A DNA stretch of 64,000 nt from contig CM055189.1 of NCBI GenBank assembly GCA_029224185.1, positions 26,399,957 to 26,463,956 on the forward strand, in the 5' to 3' direction. Numbering within the stretch: the first letter of the stretch is position 1; each line of letters opens with the position of its first letter. A program made the translations under genes and the position numbers. The stretch is from Karalla daura (Eukaryota; Chordata; Actinopteri; Chaetodontiformes; Leiognathidae). Positions 1 through 11,400 of this stretch are shown here, in pieces. Below the pieces are notes generated by a model. It was not told where the DNA came from. It did not search any database and saw nothing but the letters and a program-made list of their open reading frames with translations.

Positions 1-1019
1 TTTGAGGGAAATTGCCTCTGTTATCTCGTCAAGTCTGCAATGGACTGAAGACCTGTCATGACGTCCCTGCATTACCCCTGGAAATTAGTTCTAAAGGGTG
101 CATTAGACTATGGTCTCGTAAACAGTTATTTATCCACCAAAACTTTATTTTTGGCAGAGAAACAAGCCTTGATGTATTTCAGGGGCATCTAGGGATTCCA
201 TGAAAAACCAATATTATAGCAGCTGTGTAGCAATGGTCTGGCTGCACAATTTTAGGCAAAATGAAAGTTGCTGTAGCACAAATAGTTGATTTGTTATGAA
301 AGTTTTGGAATTTCGTGGCGTACTGTGTTGTGTTTCCAGTTGAGGACATCTGGCAAAGCACTGGGCCTTTTTACATTTTGGTGAAAGTTGCAAATCTATA
401 GCACATATGGTTGATTTACTGTGAATTTTCAAAAATTTGAAAAACAGATCAATAGTACTGATAGGACTATTGATCTCTAATCTTGGCATATTTTTTCAGA
501 AAGCACGGTCACAGGCTAAGAGTGTTCTTAATGTAGCTGATGCCATTAAAGAAAGATTAGGTATCTGAAAAACACAATCTTGCACAAAACAGAAAGTATA
601 ACCCATTATGGATGATTTCCTGGGCATGGCTTAAGCCTGTCCTAAAGATGACATGTGTCTTAAATTCTTACTTCTCCTTTGAGAGGTGGGTAAATTTGCC
701 AAAAAGTTACGTAATGAAACAGCAGTGAACCAATTGAGATACTGCCCTACAACTAAAACAAATTAAATTGCAACATACATTGAGGCAAACTCTGCCACAG
801 TAACTTCATATATGTGAGGTGGAGTAGCGGTTGCAGTCACATCGCATAGCCTCAGTTCATGTATTGGATAATACTTTGGTAAAGTGTGTAGAGAGCTGAA
901 AGCAAAATGAAAAAAGTATAATCTTTCCCAAAGGTTACTCAAGAGCGCCTGTCTGTCCTGAGGATGCCCTCCTCTGTCTCTCACCCTGAGGTCTCTCCCT
1001 TTTTTTCCTGACAGGGTTT
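1..1019. other. no gene seen (left edge)
   Basis: AT-rich sequence without a recognisable coding exon, RNA gene or clear repeat terminus. Short open frames on both strands have no recognisable domain and no supporting splice sites. Confidence 0.5.
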
Positions 1020-2330
1020 TTCTTCAGGGTTTTTGTCTTTCCTCATAACAGCGATTATCTCAAGGCACTTTACAAAGAGAGCTACAATATGTATATAGTA
1101 AAACCCCCTGTCCTTAGACTCTTGCAAAGGTTCAGGAACAACTCCCAAGAAAAAAAGGGAGAAACCTCAGGGTGAGAGACAGTGGAGGGGATCCTCACCC
1201 AGGACGGACAGGTGGGCACAGGCAAGACAAGCAAGAGATACATGTACTGATGGCTAACAGTTTAGAATAGATCAGAGGTGAAATTAGTCCAGAGTAGAAA
1301 AGTGCATGCAGCAGGAAGGGTTAACCCGGGTTGAGGGACGGAGTCCTGGATCCAACTCAGCATCTATGGGATCTGGGAGGGAAGAAAGCACAGACACTAC
1401 GGGGATGCGCGGTCCTTGATCCATATGTTAGTTCTGCATTGTCACGTAATAAGAAAGGATAGGAGGAAGTGGAGGAGGAGGTGGAGGACAGATGGGGAGA
1501 GACCAAGAAGAGAGAGGGAATGTGAACCTGATCCACACCCACAGAGAGAGCATAGAAGATAGAGGTCAATGTACCAGGGACCCCCAGCAGACTCAATCTA
1601 TAGCAGCCATTTAGGACTTAAGGTCTACCTGTAGGCTCTGTCAAAAAGGAGGGTTTTAACCTACTCTTGAAGGTAGAGATGGTGTCTGCCTCCCTGACTC
1701 AGACTGGTAAATGGTTCCACAGGAGAGGGCCTTGGTAGCTGAAGGCTCTGGCTCCAAATCTAGACTTAGACTCAGAGAATGGAGTGTCCTAGTGAAGCAA
1801 TATGGTTTTATCATGTCTGAGATATAAAAGGGTGCCAGACCATGTTCTGAATGAGCTGCAGAGTTCTCAGCATTGTGTCCAGCCAATAAAGAGTTGCAGT
1901 ACTCCAGCCTGGAAGCAACAAAGGCATGGACCAGCTGTTCTGCTGCATGAGGAGGGAGTAGGTGCCTGATTTTTGGAAAAATTGCAGAGGTGAAAATAAG
2001 CAGTCCGAGAGATAAATTCTATGTGGGAACTAAAAGACAGGTCTTCATCAAAGCTAAAACCCAGGTTCTTTATGGCAGTTGCAGAAGAAGTAGCCAATCT
2101 ATCCAGAAGGAGGAAATTATGGGTCATCCAGGCCTTAATGTCATCAAGGCAGGATTGAAGCTGCTGTTGACAATGTGTTCACCCTGCTTGATAGATAGAT
2201 ATAATTGGGTGTTGTCAGAGTGGAAAACTAGTGAGAATACAGTGGAAATCTCTGGGCTGCAAGAAGACACTCGGCACGGCAGAAGGGGATACAAAGACAG
2301 CATTTGAACCAGTTCTTCAACAGGTGTGAC
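1020..2330 (-). mobile_element. L2-like LINE, degenerate 3' half
   Basis: Read on the minus strand from about 2330 down, broken frames show the C-terminal part of a non-LTR reverse transcriptase: a NTQLYLSIK block, then IKNLGFSFDEDLSFSSHI with FHLCNFSKN close behind, then a GTIYQSESGRQTPSLPSR block that resembles the usual protein end in another frame. The remainder to about 1020 matches in layout the long non-coding 3' tail of fish L2-type LINEs, including a CTTTGTAAAGTGCCTTGAGA-like stretch near its end. Stops and frameshifts mean it is dead. Two shorter copies of the same 3' region lie near 33.4-33.9 kb and 45.7-45.9 kb on the other strand. The assignment to L2 rather than a sister clade is from memory. 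Confidence 0.7.
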
Positions 2331-2459
2331 TCTCATGCAAACACGTCCACTCCCCCTCAACCCATTCAACAGCCATCCCCACCTATCCTTGTGAGTCAAC
2401 TCCCACCTCAACCCACCCCCAAACCCATCCGCCAAGACAAGGACAAATAGCCCCTATTA

Positions 2460-2905
2460 ATATCACTTGTCAGCAGGTTTGCAGAGAGCTGAAGAAATGC
2501 CACACCAGCGAGGCAGTCACACCTGGCAAGGTGTGTCAGAGAATGCTCAAGGCCACCACAGCAGGTCTTCAACATGAGACAACTTCAGACTGATGGCCCT
2601 AATGTCACGTGATGAGAACACTTAAAGAGCTGATGCTAGACCGCTGTAGAAGCCCAGGTCGAGCACACCCAGGACCTCCTGCACGTTGGGGTGCAGGTAG
2701 GGGTGGGTTACCTGATCTGATGCACCGTGGACTACCTTTCAGAGAGACCGCGGCACTGGAGCACCACAGGGCACAGTGCTTTCCTTGGTCCTGTTAACAC
2801 TCTACACATCTGATTTCCAGTACTGGTTGGAACTCTGCCACATGCAGAGGTTCTGAGTCGATACCGTGATAATGGGATGCATTGAGGATGGACAGGAACT
2901 CCTCC
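2460..2905 (+). mobile_element. LINE reverse transcriptase fragment
   Basis: Plus-strand translation gives a fragment of a non-LTR retrotransposon polymerase: VCRELKKCHTSEAVTPGKV near 2475-2535, then after frameshifts the strongly diagnostic GTGAPQGTVLSLVLLTLYTS near 2752-2811, which corresponds to the GxPQGxxLSPxLF block of the RT fingers/palm. The catalytic FADD block that should follow is decayed, although a GCIEDGQE stretch like the residues after it is present. It is a different LINE from the L2-like copy to its left and lies on the opposite strand. Confidence 0.7.
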
Positions 2906-3063
2906 AGCATCAACCCAACCTTTGTTTGTGTGGTCGATACTTCACTGCAGACTGCTTTGTGAACCAACCACAGTTTGCTACAGGACTTTTTGATCGCTTA
3001 GTTCTGGACGACAAAGCAGTTCCCACTTTGTTCTGCCCATCTGGAAATGGAGATTTACAACCT
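2906..3063 (+). pseudogene. THAP zinc-finger fragment
   Basis: An open frame carries the second half of a THAP domain: LCGRYFTADCFVN, then GLFDRLVLDDKAVPTLFCPS, matching the typical end of the C2CH fold including the AVPT(L/I)F signature. The family uses C-x2-H here; this copy has Cys-Gly-Arg-Tyr (Tyr codon 2938-2940), so the zinc-binding histidine is replaced. The first half of the domain (first two cysteines) is missing, since LINE sequence sits directly upstream. The frame ends at a consensus splice donor (CCT then GTAAGT at 3064), suggesting a lost multi-exon THAP gene or THAP-bearing DNA transposon. Probably non-functional. Confidence 0.6.
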
Positions 3064-6000
3064 GTAAGTATGCTTCATCAGTGGTGGTTGTCTTTTGCTT
3101 GAAACAAACACAGTTGCAAACAACATTACACAGAGCACTGTTTGTTGTGTTTATCCATTTACGGTCAAGGAGCTTGACATTTCCGAGATGAGATGCTGGA
3201 GCAATTCACCTTTCACAGCAGAGCGGTCCATCTGGCCAATCAAAACAGAGTCAGGAAGAGACAGAAGCTACAATGAGCCATTTCTGACAGTGGCTGTTAA
3301 AAGGTGCTGCAGCAAAGTACAGTATAAGGAAAATGAAGCACTTTCCAACATTGAAGTACATGTGTGCTGGGGAGTCAGCATCAAGAAGAGCACCAGGCTG
3401 CTGTTTGTCCCCTTTGACTCTAGAAAGCATCTCCAGGTGTTCAGGGATCACGATCCAGCAGCAGTCTGTGCACATGTGGCAAAAAATGTATACCATTATG
3501 CACCTTAGGTTATATATTTTGTGCAATTAACCACACTTAACCTATGTTTTTGGTAATCTGTTTACATGTGTTAGTCTTGTTTAATTCACGCAGTCAACCT
3601 GCTTGACCTGCTTTCTTTGCATTTTACGACACTTATGTAGCATTTGTTTATTCATTATATGTTAAGTCTTTTAAAAAGACTCTCCTACAGTTTGCCTTGT
3701 TTGTTTACTTTTTGACTAACCTATCTGCTGCTGTAATGAGCTTGACTGGATCTGTGCATCTGTCTGTTAGACAGACAGTCTGCCATGCAGGTGGTTTTGC
3801 AATGCTCCTCAGCCTTCCCAATGTGTTTGAAATCTTCAACTGTCTCAAACTTGGTATGACAAAATATTTACATAGTTTAATTAACCTAATAAGATAAACA
3901 AATTATTGTCTTTCACAGTATATTGTCAGCTACTTTATGTATCATAGCATGTGCATCATTTTGTGACATCTGACCAACACATACTCATTTGCTTTTCATT
4001 ACTCTCCCTCTGCCACTGTCTCTCGTCTTTTCTCTTCATTCATTTATTTTTCCTGTCTTCTCTCTGAATACTAAACGGATTACATAACCGTTCATTGCTT
4101 CGCCGCAGAGGATCATCCACAGTATCTCACATGTGCACTTCTCTCTGCAGAGGAGTAACAAGTGAAGCACTGCAGGGTTGATGGAGGAGATTTATATTAG
4201 GAGTGCCTATTATTGTGGTGTATCACCCACACTGCAGACGCACATACAAACACGCACATGCACACATACAGGTACAGGCAGAGAGACATGGGGGGAAAAA
4301 AAAGAAAATATATTGTGATGAGTTTAATAAAGGAGTCAAATCTTAGTTTTTTTATCCCATTTGTCCCAGTTCCCAGAGCAAAGAGTTGAAGATGGTGGGG
4401 GTGTGAATTGTAAAAATGAATGTAAAAAGATGGGTTAAACTGGGAGTCAAAACAAATTTCATTCTCAAACATGTATATATGTTGGATTATACACCTTGTG
4501 GCCACTAGGGGGAGAGGTTGTGTTGTGTAACGTATTTCACTGACACATCGTTCCTCTTCTGGTTATGGAAGTAAATGCTGATTGGTTCCCCCAAGCCCCA
4601 ACCCTCTGTAACGTCATCCATTGGTTTGTGAAGGATGCTGAATGAAGCCAGGTGTTTGAGTTGCAGGAGGCTGCCATTCCACATAATGAAGCCAGCAGAA
4701 ACCATAGGGCAGGTTGGATGGGTGGGGGGGGGCGTTAATGAGTGATGGATATAACTTTTCACTTAATCCTCCTTAACACACCCACTGATCCATATGATCC
4801 ATAGTGGATATCAGATAATAACACGGCCATACCAACAGGGTTAACGCATTCTATTTGTCCAACTGATGTGACCTGCGGCCTCTCCTCTGTGAGGCTCCCC
4901 TGTCCGCCAAATGGACACACCCATATTCATTCATTTCTTTAAACTCTAATATCTTAACTCTAATCATGGAATTATTTGCAAATCGACCACTATATCACAC
5001 GCTGGCACGCTAAACTTTGACTGTTGAAGCCGGTGTGAGTTATGAAAAAAAAATATTGAATGAGTAGTTCATGATTGAAAATGACGTTTTTTGACTGAGA
5101 GTGTACTGGGGAGCGTTTTTTGGAGCCAGGCCTAGCGGATCTCTGTGGCATTGCAAGAAAAGTCACTGCTACGAAGACTACATCCATCTTCCATGGTGTT
5201 CGTTGCGTACCAACAAACGATGCCACCCATTGGTTCTCTCATGGTACTCTCACAGGGCTGCCTTGGTCATGCTGCCAGCTGAAAAAATTGTTAAGACCAA
5301 GCCTCCAGCATGGTTCTGTGCCACCTCTGCAATGTTCTGCCCGGCCACCGGGGGGCGGCATAAGTCTCTGCCCTGGAGCAGACAGAGACGAGATCGTCTT
5401 GAAAAACATATACAATAACTGTCAACTGTCAATCAACTGACAATCAACTGTCACAGTTGATTGCCACAAATTGATTTATCATGTTTTGATTCGACCAATG
5501 CAATATCAATCCCTCAATTCATAGCGCCACTTCTCCGTTACTGCTCTCTCACTCTCTCTCACACACACACAGAAATAGAAAAATGAAAAACTGAACAAGG
5601 TAGATTGAGGAAATGAGGTAGGAGAGAGAGAAGAGGAGGTGGAAGGAGAGAGAAACGTGGAAGGAGAGAGAGAAGACCAAGAGGAGGAGGTAGGAGAGAG
5701 AGGAAAAACAAAAATGTGGCAGCGATAGAATTCAAGGCCAAGGTGACCAGAGACAGGAGGAGGTGGGGGAACACCACAGCGGTGAAGATATGGAGGATGG
5801 AGAGCACCACCAAGATAAAGAGGGAGAAAGAAAGAGACAGCCCAACATGCAGGGAAAGGACAATGAAAAGGAAAGGAACCTCCAGTAGAAGCTGGTCCAG
5901 ATGGTATGGAAATTGTTGCTGCAGTTATGTATAGTATAGTAGTAAAAAGAACAATACATGACAATGCTATGAGGTTCATTTAAGAGATATTGCTTGGGCT

Positions 6001-6394
6001 TCTTCAAATAAATATTCATGTTTGCTTGAATATGAATTGGGGAAAAGTGTTAAAGTGTAATGAGATGGGGGCAGTGTTTTAATGTGTACAATGTATTTTA
6101 GATCGGTTGCTCAGGTTAGATTCTATAACTAAACAAAATAACCTAAAATATACTCTCCCGGGCTAAAATGTTAGTGTGTGTTTATAACTAATTGTTGTTA
6201 TTTGTCATATTGTAAAATTAGGGCAGATGCAGTGCAGTTTGAATCCTTTCTCCCCTCCATCTTGTAGATGTATCCAAGTCCAAGTCCAGGAGGCGCCAGC
6301 GTAGCTATAGCAAGAGTTTCCGCAGTGACGCAGTACAAATCTTTCCTGATATATAGCTTGATATTATAGATTGATATTATAGGATAATATAATA
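3064..6394. other. intergenic, no gene recognised
   Basis: An open frame at 3095-3508 on the plus strand (137 codons) and its antisense overlap have no recognisable domain. 5590-5860 is a purine-rich GA stretch that produces misleading open frames on both strands. Around 5418-5465 there is a small cluster of repeated and inverted CAATCAACTG-type words. No exon was identified. Confidence 0.4.
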
Positions 6395-7175
6395 CAGTGG
6401 TCCCCAAACCCCGGGCTGCGATCCAGTGCCGGTCCATGGATCAATTGGTGCCGGGCCGCACAAGAAATAAAGATACGCCATGCCAAAATGTTGCTATAAT
6501 AATAACAATTAATTAATTACGCTATAAGTATTATCTGAGACTGGACGATCTTTTATTTTGAAATACTTTTTTATTTTGAAAAGTGATTCTCCGTCTGACG
6601 CTTGTGAGTCTTAGCGGGCACATAAACATACAGAAGCTGAAGGAAAATGTGAAATTTTAAGGTTTCTTGACACTGACTCCATATTCTGAAATGTTTGAAA
6701 CGTACATAAAAATAAAATCTTCTTCATAAATGTATTTGTGGCATATCTGAGTCTTATTTTGAAGGGATATTTAAACATTATGATAGCAACGAGTCACGGG
6801 TCAGAGCGCTCTGAGGCGTGTTTTTGCCGTTGTCATTTTTTGATGTCTTTTTTTTCATATATATTTTAAAACTGTCCAGAAACGACCTGTATGAACATAC
6901 TCACAAAATCTTTTTGCACTTCCCCTGACTTGCAGCAAAAGTAATTTTGATGGGACTCCTTTTCAGATTTGTGGAGATTTTGATGTAACATAACTTTTGT
7001 TACTCTGAATCTTTTTGTGTAATTTGCTGATACTACAGCCGAGATTTACATACTTGAAATGTCGCTTTCAGGTCGCCATTACTGCTGTGAATACTGTATA
7101 CTGAAGACCTGCTTTATTTCTCATCACTTGAACAGTAAAGACCTCATCTGTCAAAAAAAACGTTGGGGAAAATGT
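6395..7175 (+). mobile_element. possible hAT-type non-autonomous element
   Basis: The left end reads CAGTGGTCCCCAAACC followed by a CCGGGCTGCG...GGTCC stretch, the start of a very common fish hAT repeat. Near 7160 the word GTTGGGGA appears, as expected for the other terminal repeat, but the final bases have diverged and no 8-bp target duplication is visible. No transposase frame remains. The left end is well supported; the right boundary is a guess. Confidence 0.45.
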
Positions 7176-7450
7176 GTGTTCTGAGTAAACAATTGAATGT
7201 ATGGTGATGTCTAGTACCTTGTCTGAGTGCCATTTATTTCCATTGTGGATTTATGTTGACCTTAATGCAGCTCAGTTAATAGATCCTTATGGGTTTTTCT
7301 TTGGATAAACCCATAGAGTTTTTTGCAGTTTTCTCTCCCTGCCTGCATCCACAGCCCCTTCCTGCATCCATGGCCCCTCCTGCATCAGTTGTTTTCCAAG
7401 GAATAGTTTTATTTGGAGCAGATGGAAAAAAAATAGATACAGTATCAAAG

Positions 7451-7458
7451 TGTGTGTG

Positions 7459-7549
<91 letters not shown>

Positions 7550-7683
7550 GTGTAGTATAAAAATTCAGGGCAGTAACAGGTTGTGTTTTAGGCCACAACC
7601 AGCCAGTGAGTTTCATTACTACTCTCTGTCTCTCTCTTTCTCTCTTTCTCTCTCTCTCTCTCCAGGGACAACAACCCAGATCA

Positions 7684-7771
<88 letters not shown>

Positions 7772-7774
7772 AAA
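7451..7774. repeat. compound microsatellite (GT)n / (TC)n / (AAAG)n
   Basis: Three tracts in 325 bp: (GT)n with one interruption at 7451-7551, (TC)n at about 7621-7665, and an uninterrupted (AAAG)n at about 7683-7774. Long open frames across it on both strands come only from the repeats. Confidence 0.95.
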
Positions 7775-8164
7775 TTGGTCCTTGTCTAATCTGTAATGCA
7801 GATAACCTTACAGACATGAGTAGAAACCAATCTTCTACTTCCAGTGCACAACTTCAATTTGACAACAGATCAAAAATGGCCCCTAAGAACTTTTTATTTG
7901 ACACACATACAATCAATGAAGTCAGATCCCATTCACATTCCTCAAGCCCACTTTGTTAAATTCTTAATTTATCACAGAAGTTTAACCTAAACTTTAATAT
8001 TTTGCACTTTTACATGACAAGCCAAGGGAAAGTTGAACTTCACCATGTTTTGACTCTCTCAAGTAGCACAGATACTAACCTGACGAAAAAGGCAACACAA
8101 AGCCACCAGAAATAGTGCAATATATAGCAGCCCCTCCACTCCACCTCAGATAGCATCAGCCTAC

Positions 8165-8472
8165 ATGATGTGTAGATGTAAGATGGCAAGCATCTCTGGT
8201 TGGCTCTCTCAAACGGATATTGTGATGGCATCCCAAATGGCCCAGAGGACAGGACAGGGACGGCAGAGACATAACGTGACCAGAAGCTCTTCATCAGTGG
8301 TCCTGTCTACAGCTGGCTCTTTCTGCTGTTGGCTTGCTGTGCTGTCAATAATGCGGTTGCCCGTGGTAACTGCTGACTGCTGGCTCATTGAGGGGGAGAA
8401 AGGCTTTGTGTGGCTGGCCATCTGCAGCATGAACCAGCCACCCTATGAGGCCATCCCATCCCACATAAACAG
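8165..8472 (+). CDS. elfn1: ELFN1 coding exon 1 (signal peptide and N-cap)
   Basis: Encodes the signal segment and the conserved DCWLIEGEKGFVWLAIC N-terminal cap. Ends AAC AG|GTAGCA (phase 2). A pyrimidine-rich CCACTCCACCTCAG ends at 8149, a plausible acceptor, so an untranslated upstream exon may exist as in mammals; I could not locate it. Confidence 0.85.
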
Positions 8473-11400
8473 GTAGCAAAATGTCATATAAAGTAACTTT
8501 TGTGTGCAGACATAAAATCTCTGTCTTTGACAAATATACTCACCTCTCTCTGCAGCACGATTGTGGATCTGAGGCTGAATGAGAATAAGATCCGATCAGT
8601 GCATTATTCTTCACTCAGCCGCTTTGGAAATCTCACCTACCTGAACCTCACAAAGAATGACATCAGCTATGTGGAAGATGGTGCATTCTCAGCACAGTTC
8701 AACCTGCAGGTGAGCAGCAGCATAGCTCATTATACGTGCAAAGAGATGCTATGTATGTACTATATGTTAAACTTTCTGTACTACCCTTCCAAATTACACG
8801 CCAGGTAGAAATCGTTTAAATTATGACATATTTTGATGAAATTCTGATCAACGGCAATATGTATTTAACCACAAAACAGTGTGAAAGGCTAAAAGCTGAA
8901 GCATGTTTACTAAGGTACAGAAAAACATATTTTTCTGTACCTTAGTGCATGCAGAGAAACACCTCAGAATGTATGCAGTTATTATTGTAGACACTGATAC
9001 GGATACTTTTACCTTCAACCTGTTCTCATCCCAGCGCGTAAAATACCGATGTCGTTTGTCATGACAATGTCAAGACATCTCATACTGACGCAGAAGGTAT
9101 CCCTCCGTGTCTGTATGAAATGCTCTGGGTTCTGAATTGCCTTCTATTGCAGCAGTAAGAGACACTCAGAGCAAAGGCTCCAGCCATCTTTTCACTGTAA
9201 TAATATCGGGGTCCCGGTTGAAACATGACGAATGAGCTACAATCTGATTGGAGAACCGAGGACCTTCTGCCCGGAAATGTTTTTCTCACTTTTTTAAGGA
9301 TTTCATTTAAGGACATCATAAAAAAAGACAACTTTTTTTTCTCTCCCACCGAAACCAGGCACATTTACGGGGTACAGCTTTAACCAGGGACAGGATGGGA
9401 AAATTTGGGACATCTAGTCACACTTGCTCATTGTTCCAAAGATTTTTCTGATCTTTCCACCATCGCCAGGGTGGTTGCTGTGGACACTCCGGTTGCGATG
9501 CACTCTGCGGTTCTGACTTGGTTACAGTTTGCTCCGTCTGACAGATCACACACTCCCTATGCATGTGTTGTTTCGGATCAGTCTCCAATGAACATTTATT
9601 TCCTATACCTTCTTTCAGTTAGTGTATACGAGCTCTAGATTGTTATAGGGACGTTTTCTGTTTTCCTGTTTGTAATGGTTAATAGAAATAAAATTGTGCT
9701 ATTCGCTGTCAAACTTCCACATTTCCTCTTTCTCGAAAAAGAGATGCAGGAATCACTACTAAACTAGCTATAATACCTGCATGTGTTTAATTACGTCATT
9801 TTTCAATGGGAGAGAAAAAATGTTGCATGCAGACACAAATGCGTCTGCGTGTGTGTGACCTCAACTGATCAATATGTTGACATTTCTACGCAAATCCTCT
9901 GCCTCAAACAATTGTTTTAAGTTTTATTTATGTGGGGTATCAATCTTGTTTTTGGGTATGGAGCACATACATGACACTGATGTGTTTGTATTGAGAAATG
10001 TTGAGGATGTCAGTGAAAGAAGTCCTTAATATAGTGAGAAGTTCTCCACTCAGATTGCACTTGTGGTGTCCTGTTTCGCCATGACCCAGTTATTACTGGA
10101 GTGAATGAACGACTAGAGCCTCTTCTCTGAGCGTCTCTTACCACCACAAGCGGCTTTACATAGAAGTCAATTCAGAACCCAGAGTGTTTCATACAGACGA
10201 GGAAGGGTACTTCATGCATCAGTATGAGACATCTAGTTGTACAGCAATTTAATTCCTCATACAGCCAAGTACACAACAAAGACAATCAATCTGGGGGAAA
10301 ATGCTTTAGCAAATTGAGCTGAATGTAACCATAATGAGCTGCTGTCTCCAACTGAGCATATGGAGCAGCAGTTGCAAATGTGAACTGGCTCTTGGATTCT
10401 GCACAGCAATGAGCTATACACATCATTTGTTCTGTATGTTCCCAATATGCAGTGAATGATGTCTGGTGCTGGCCACCTCTTCAGAGATTGAAATAATACC
10501 ACTTGTTTTTGTCTCTCCAGGTTCTCCAAATGGGTTTTAACAAGTTAAGGAACCTAACAGAGGGGATGTTACGAGGCTTGGGCAAACTGCAGTATCTTTA
10601 CCTACAAGCCAACCTCATCGAAACTGTTGCACCCAATACTTTCTGGGAATGCCCCAACATAGAGAATATAGATCTCTCCATGAACAGGTATTGACCCAGG
10701 TCTGTAAAAATAAGTATAGAGAAGACAGAAAATAGGCTGTGATAGCAATCGTGAAGAAAGTAGATAAAAACGTAGATAAAAGTAAATAAATCAATTAAAA
10801 AATGAATGAATACAGTTCCTCACAATTTTACTTTCTGGGGCGATGTTATGTGAGCATGTATGATGCTAAGTGTGCCGAGAGACAAGCTTAAACATTTGTA
10901 GCATAGCTGCACTGACTTCGATTGGAGCATGTATTTCTTAAGCAGAACCAAAATATAAGTGCTTAATAACCGGCATGATGTCTCCATTCCAAGGTCAGCA
11001 TTCTTGAATTATCAGTTTACACTGTTTCTTAGCAGGAAGAAGGAGGCACAGAAGTTGCTGAATTTTCTCACCAAAACTATCTCAGTACACCATGATGCAA
11101 ACTCTCTAAGACAAACAACCAAAACAGCTACAGTTCTTAAGCTGAGTGGAAATGTATGTACTGTAGAAAGATAATAATAAGTAGGAGGAATATATATTGT
11201 CATGGTCTATGCCAGGGGCAGGCAACCTGTTTCACAAAGAGCTGCTGTAGCTGCAGGTTTGTGTTCCAACCAGGCAGCATGCCTGATTTGGCTTATTCAG
11301 TCAACTGATCTGAGTCTTCAGACAGTTGATTGTTCAATCTGTGTGCTATGGACAGGTTGGAACAAACACCTGCAGCCACCACGGCTCTTTGTGGAACAGG

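Noticed and set aside
3095..3508. 137-codon plus-strand open frame after the THAP fragment
   Set aside because: No domain recognised; a long antisense frame overlaps it. Kept only as a note.
5506..5979. 157-codon open frame on the minus strand
   Set aside because: Most of it is the translation of a purine-rich GA tract; the opposite strand is equally open.
7287..7817. 176-codon open frame with polyF/HTHT stretches
   Set aside because: Read-through of AAAG and GT microsatellites.
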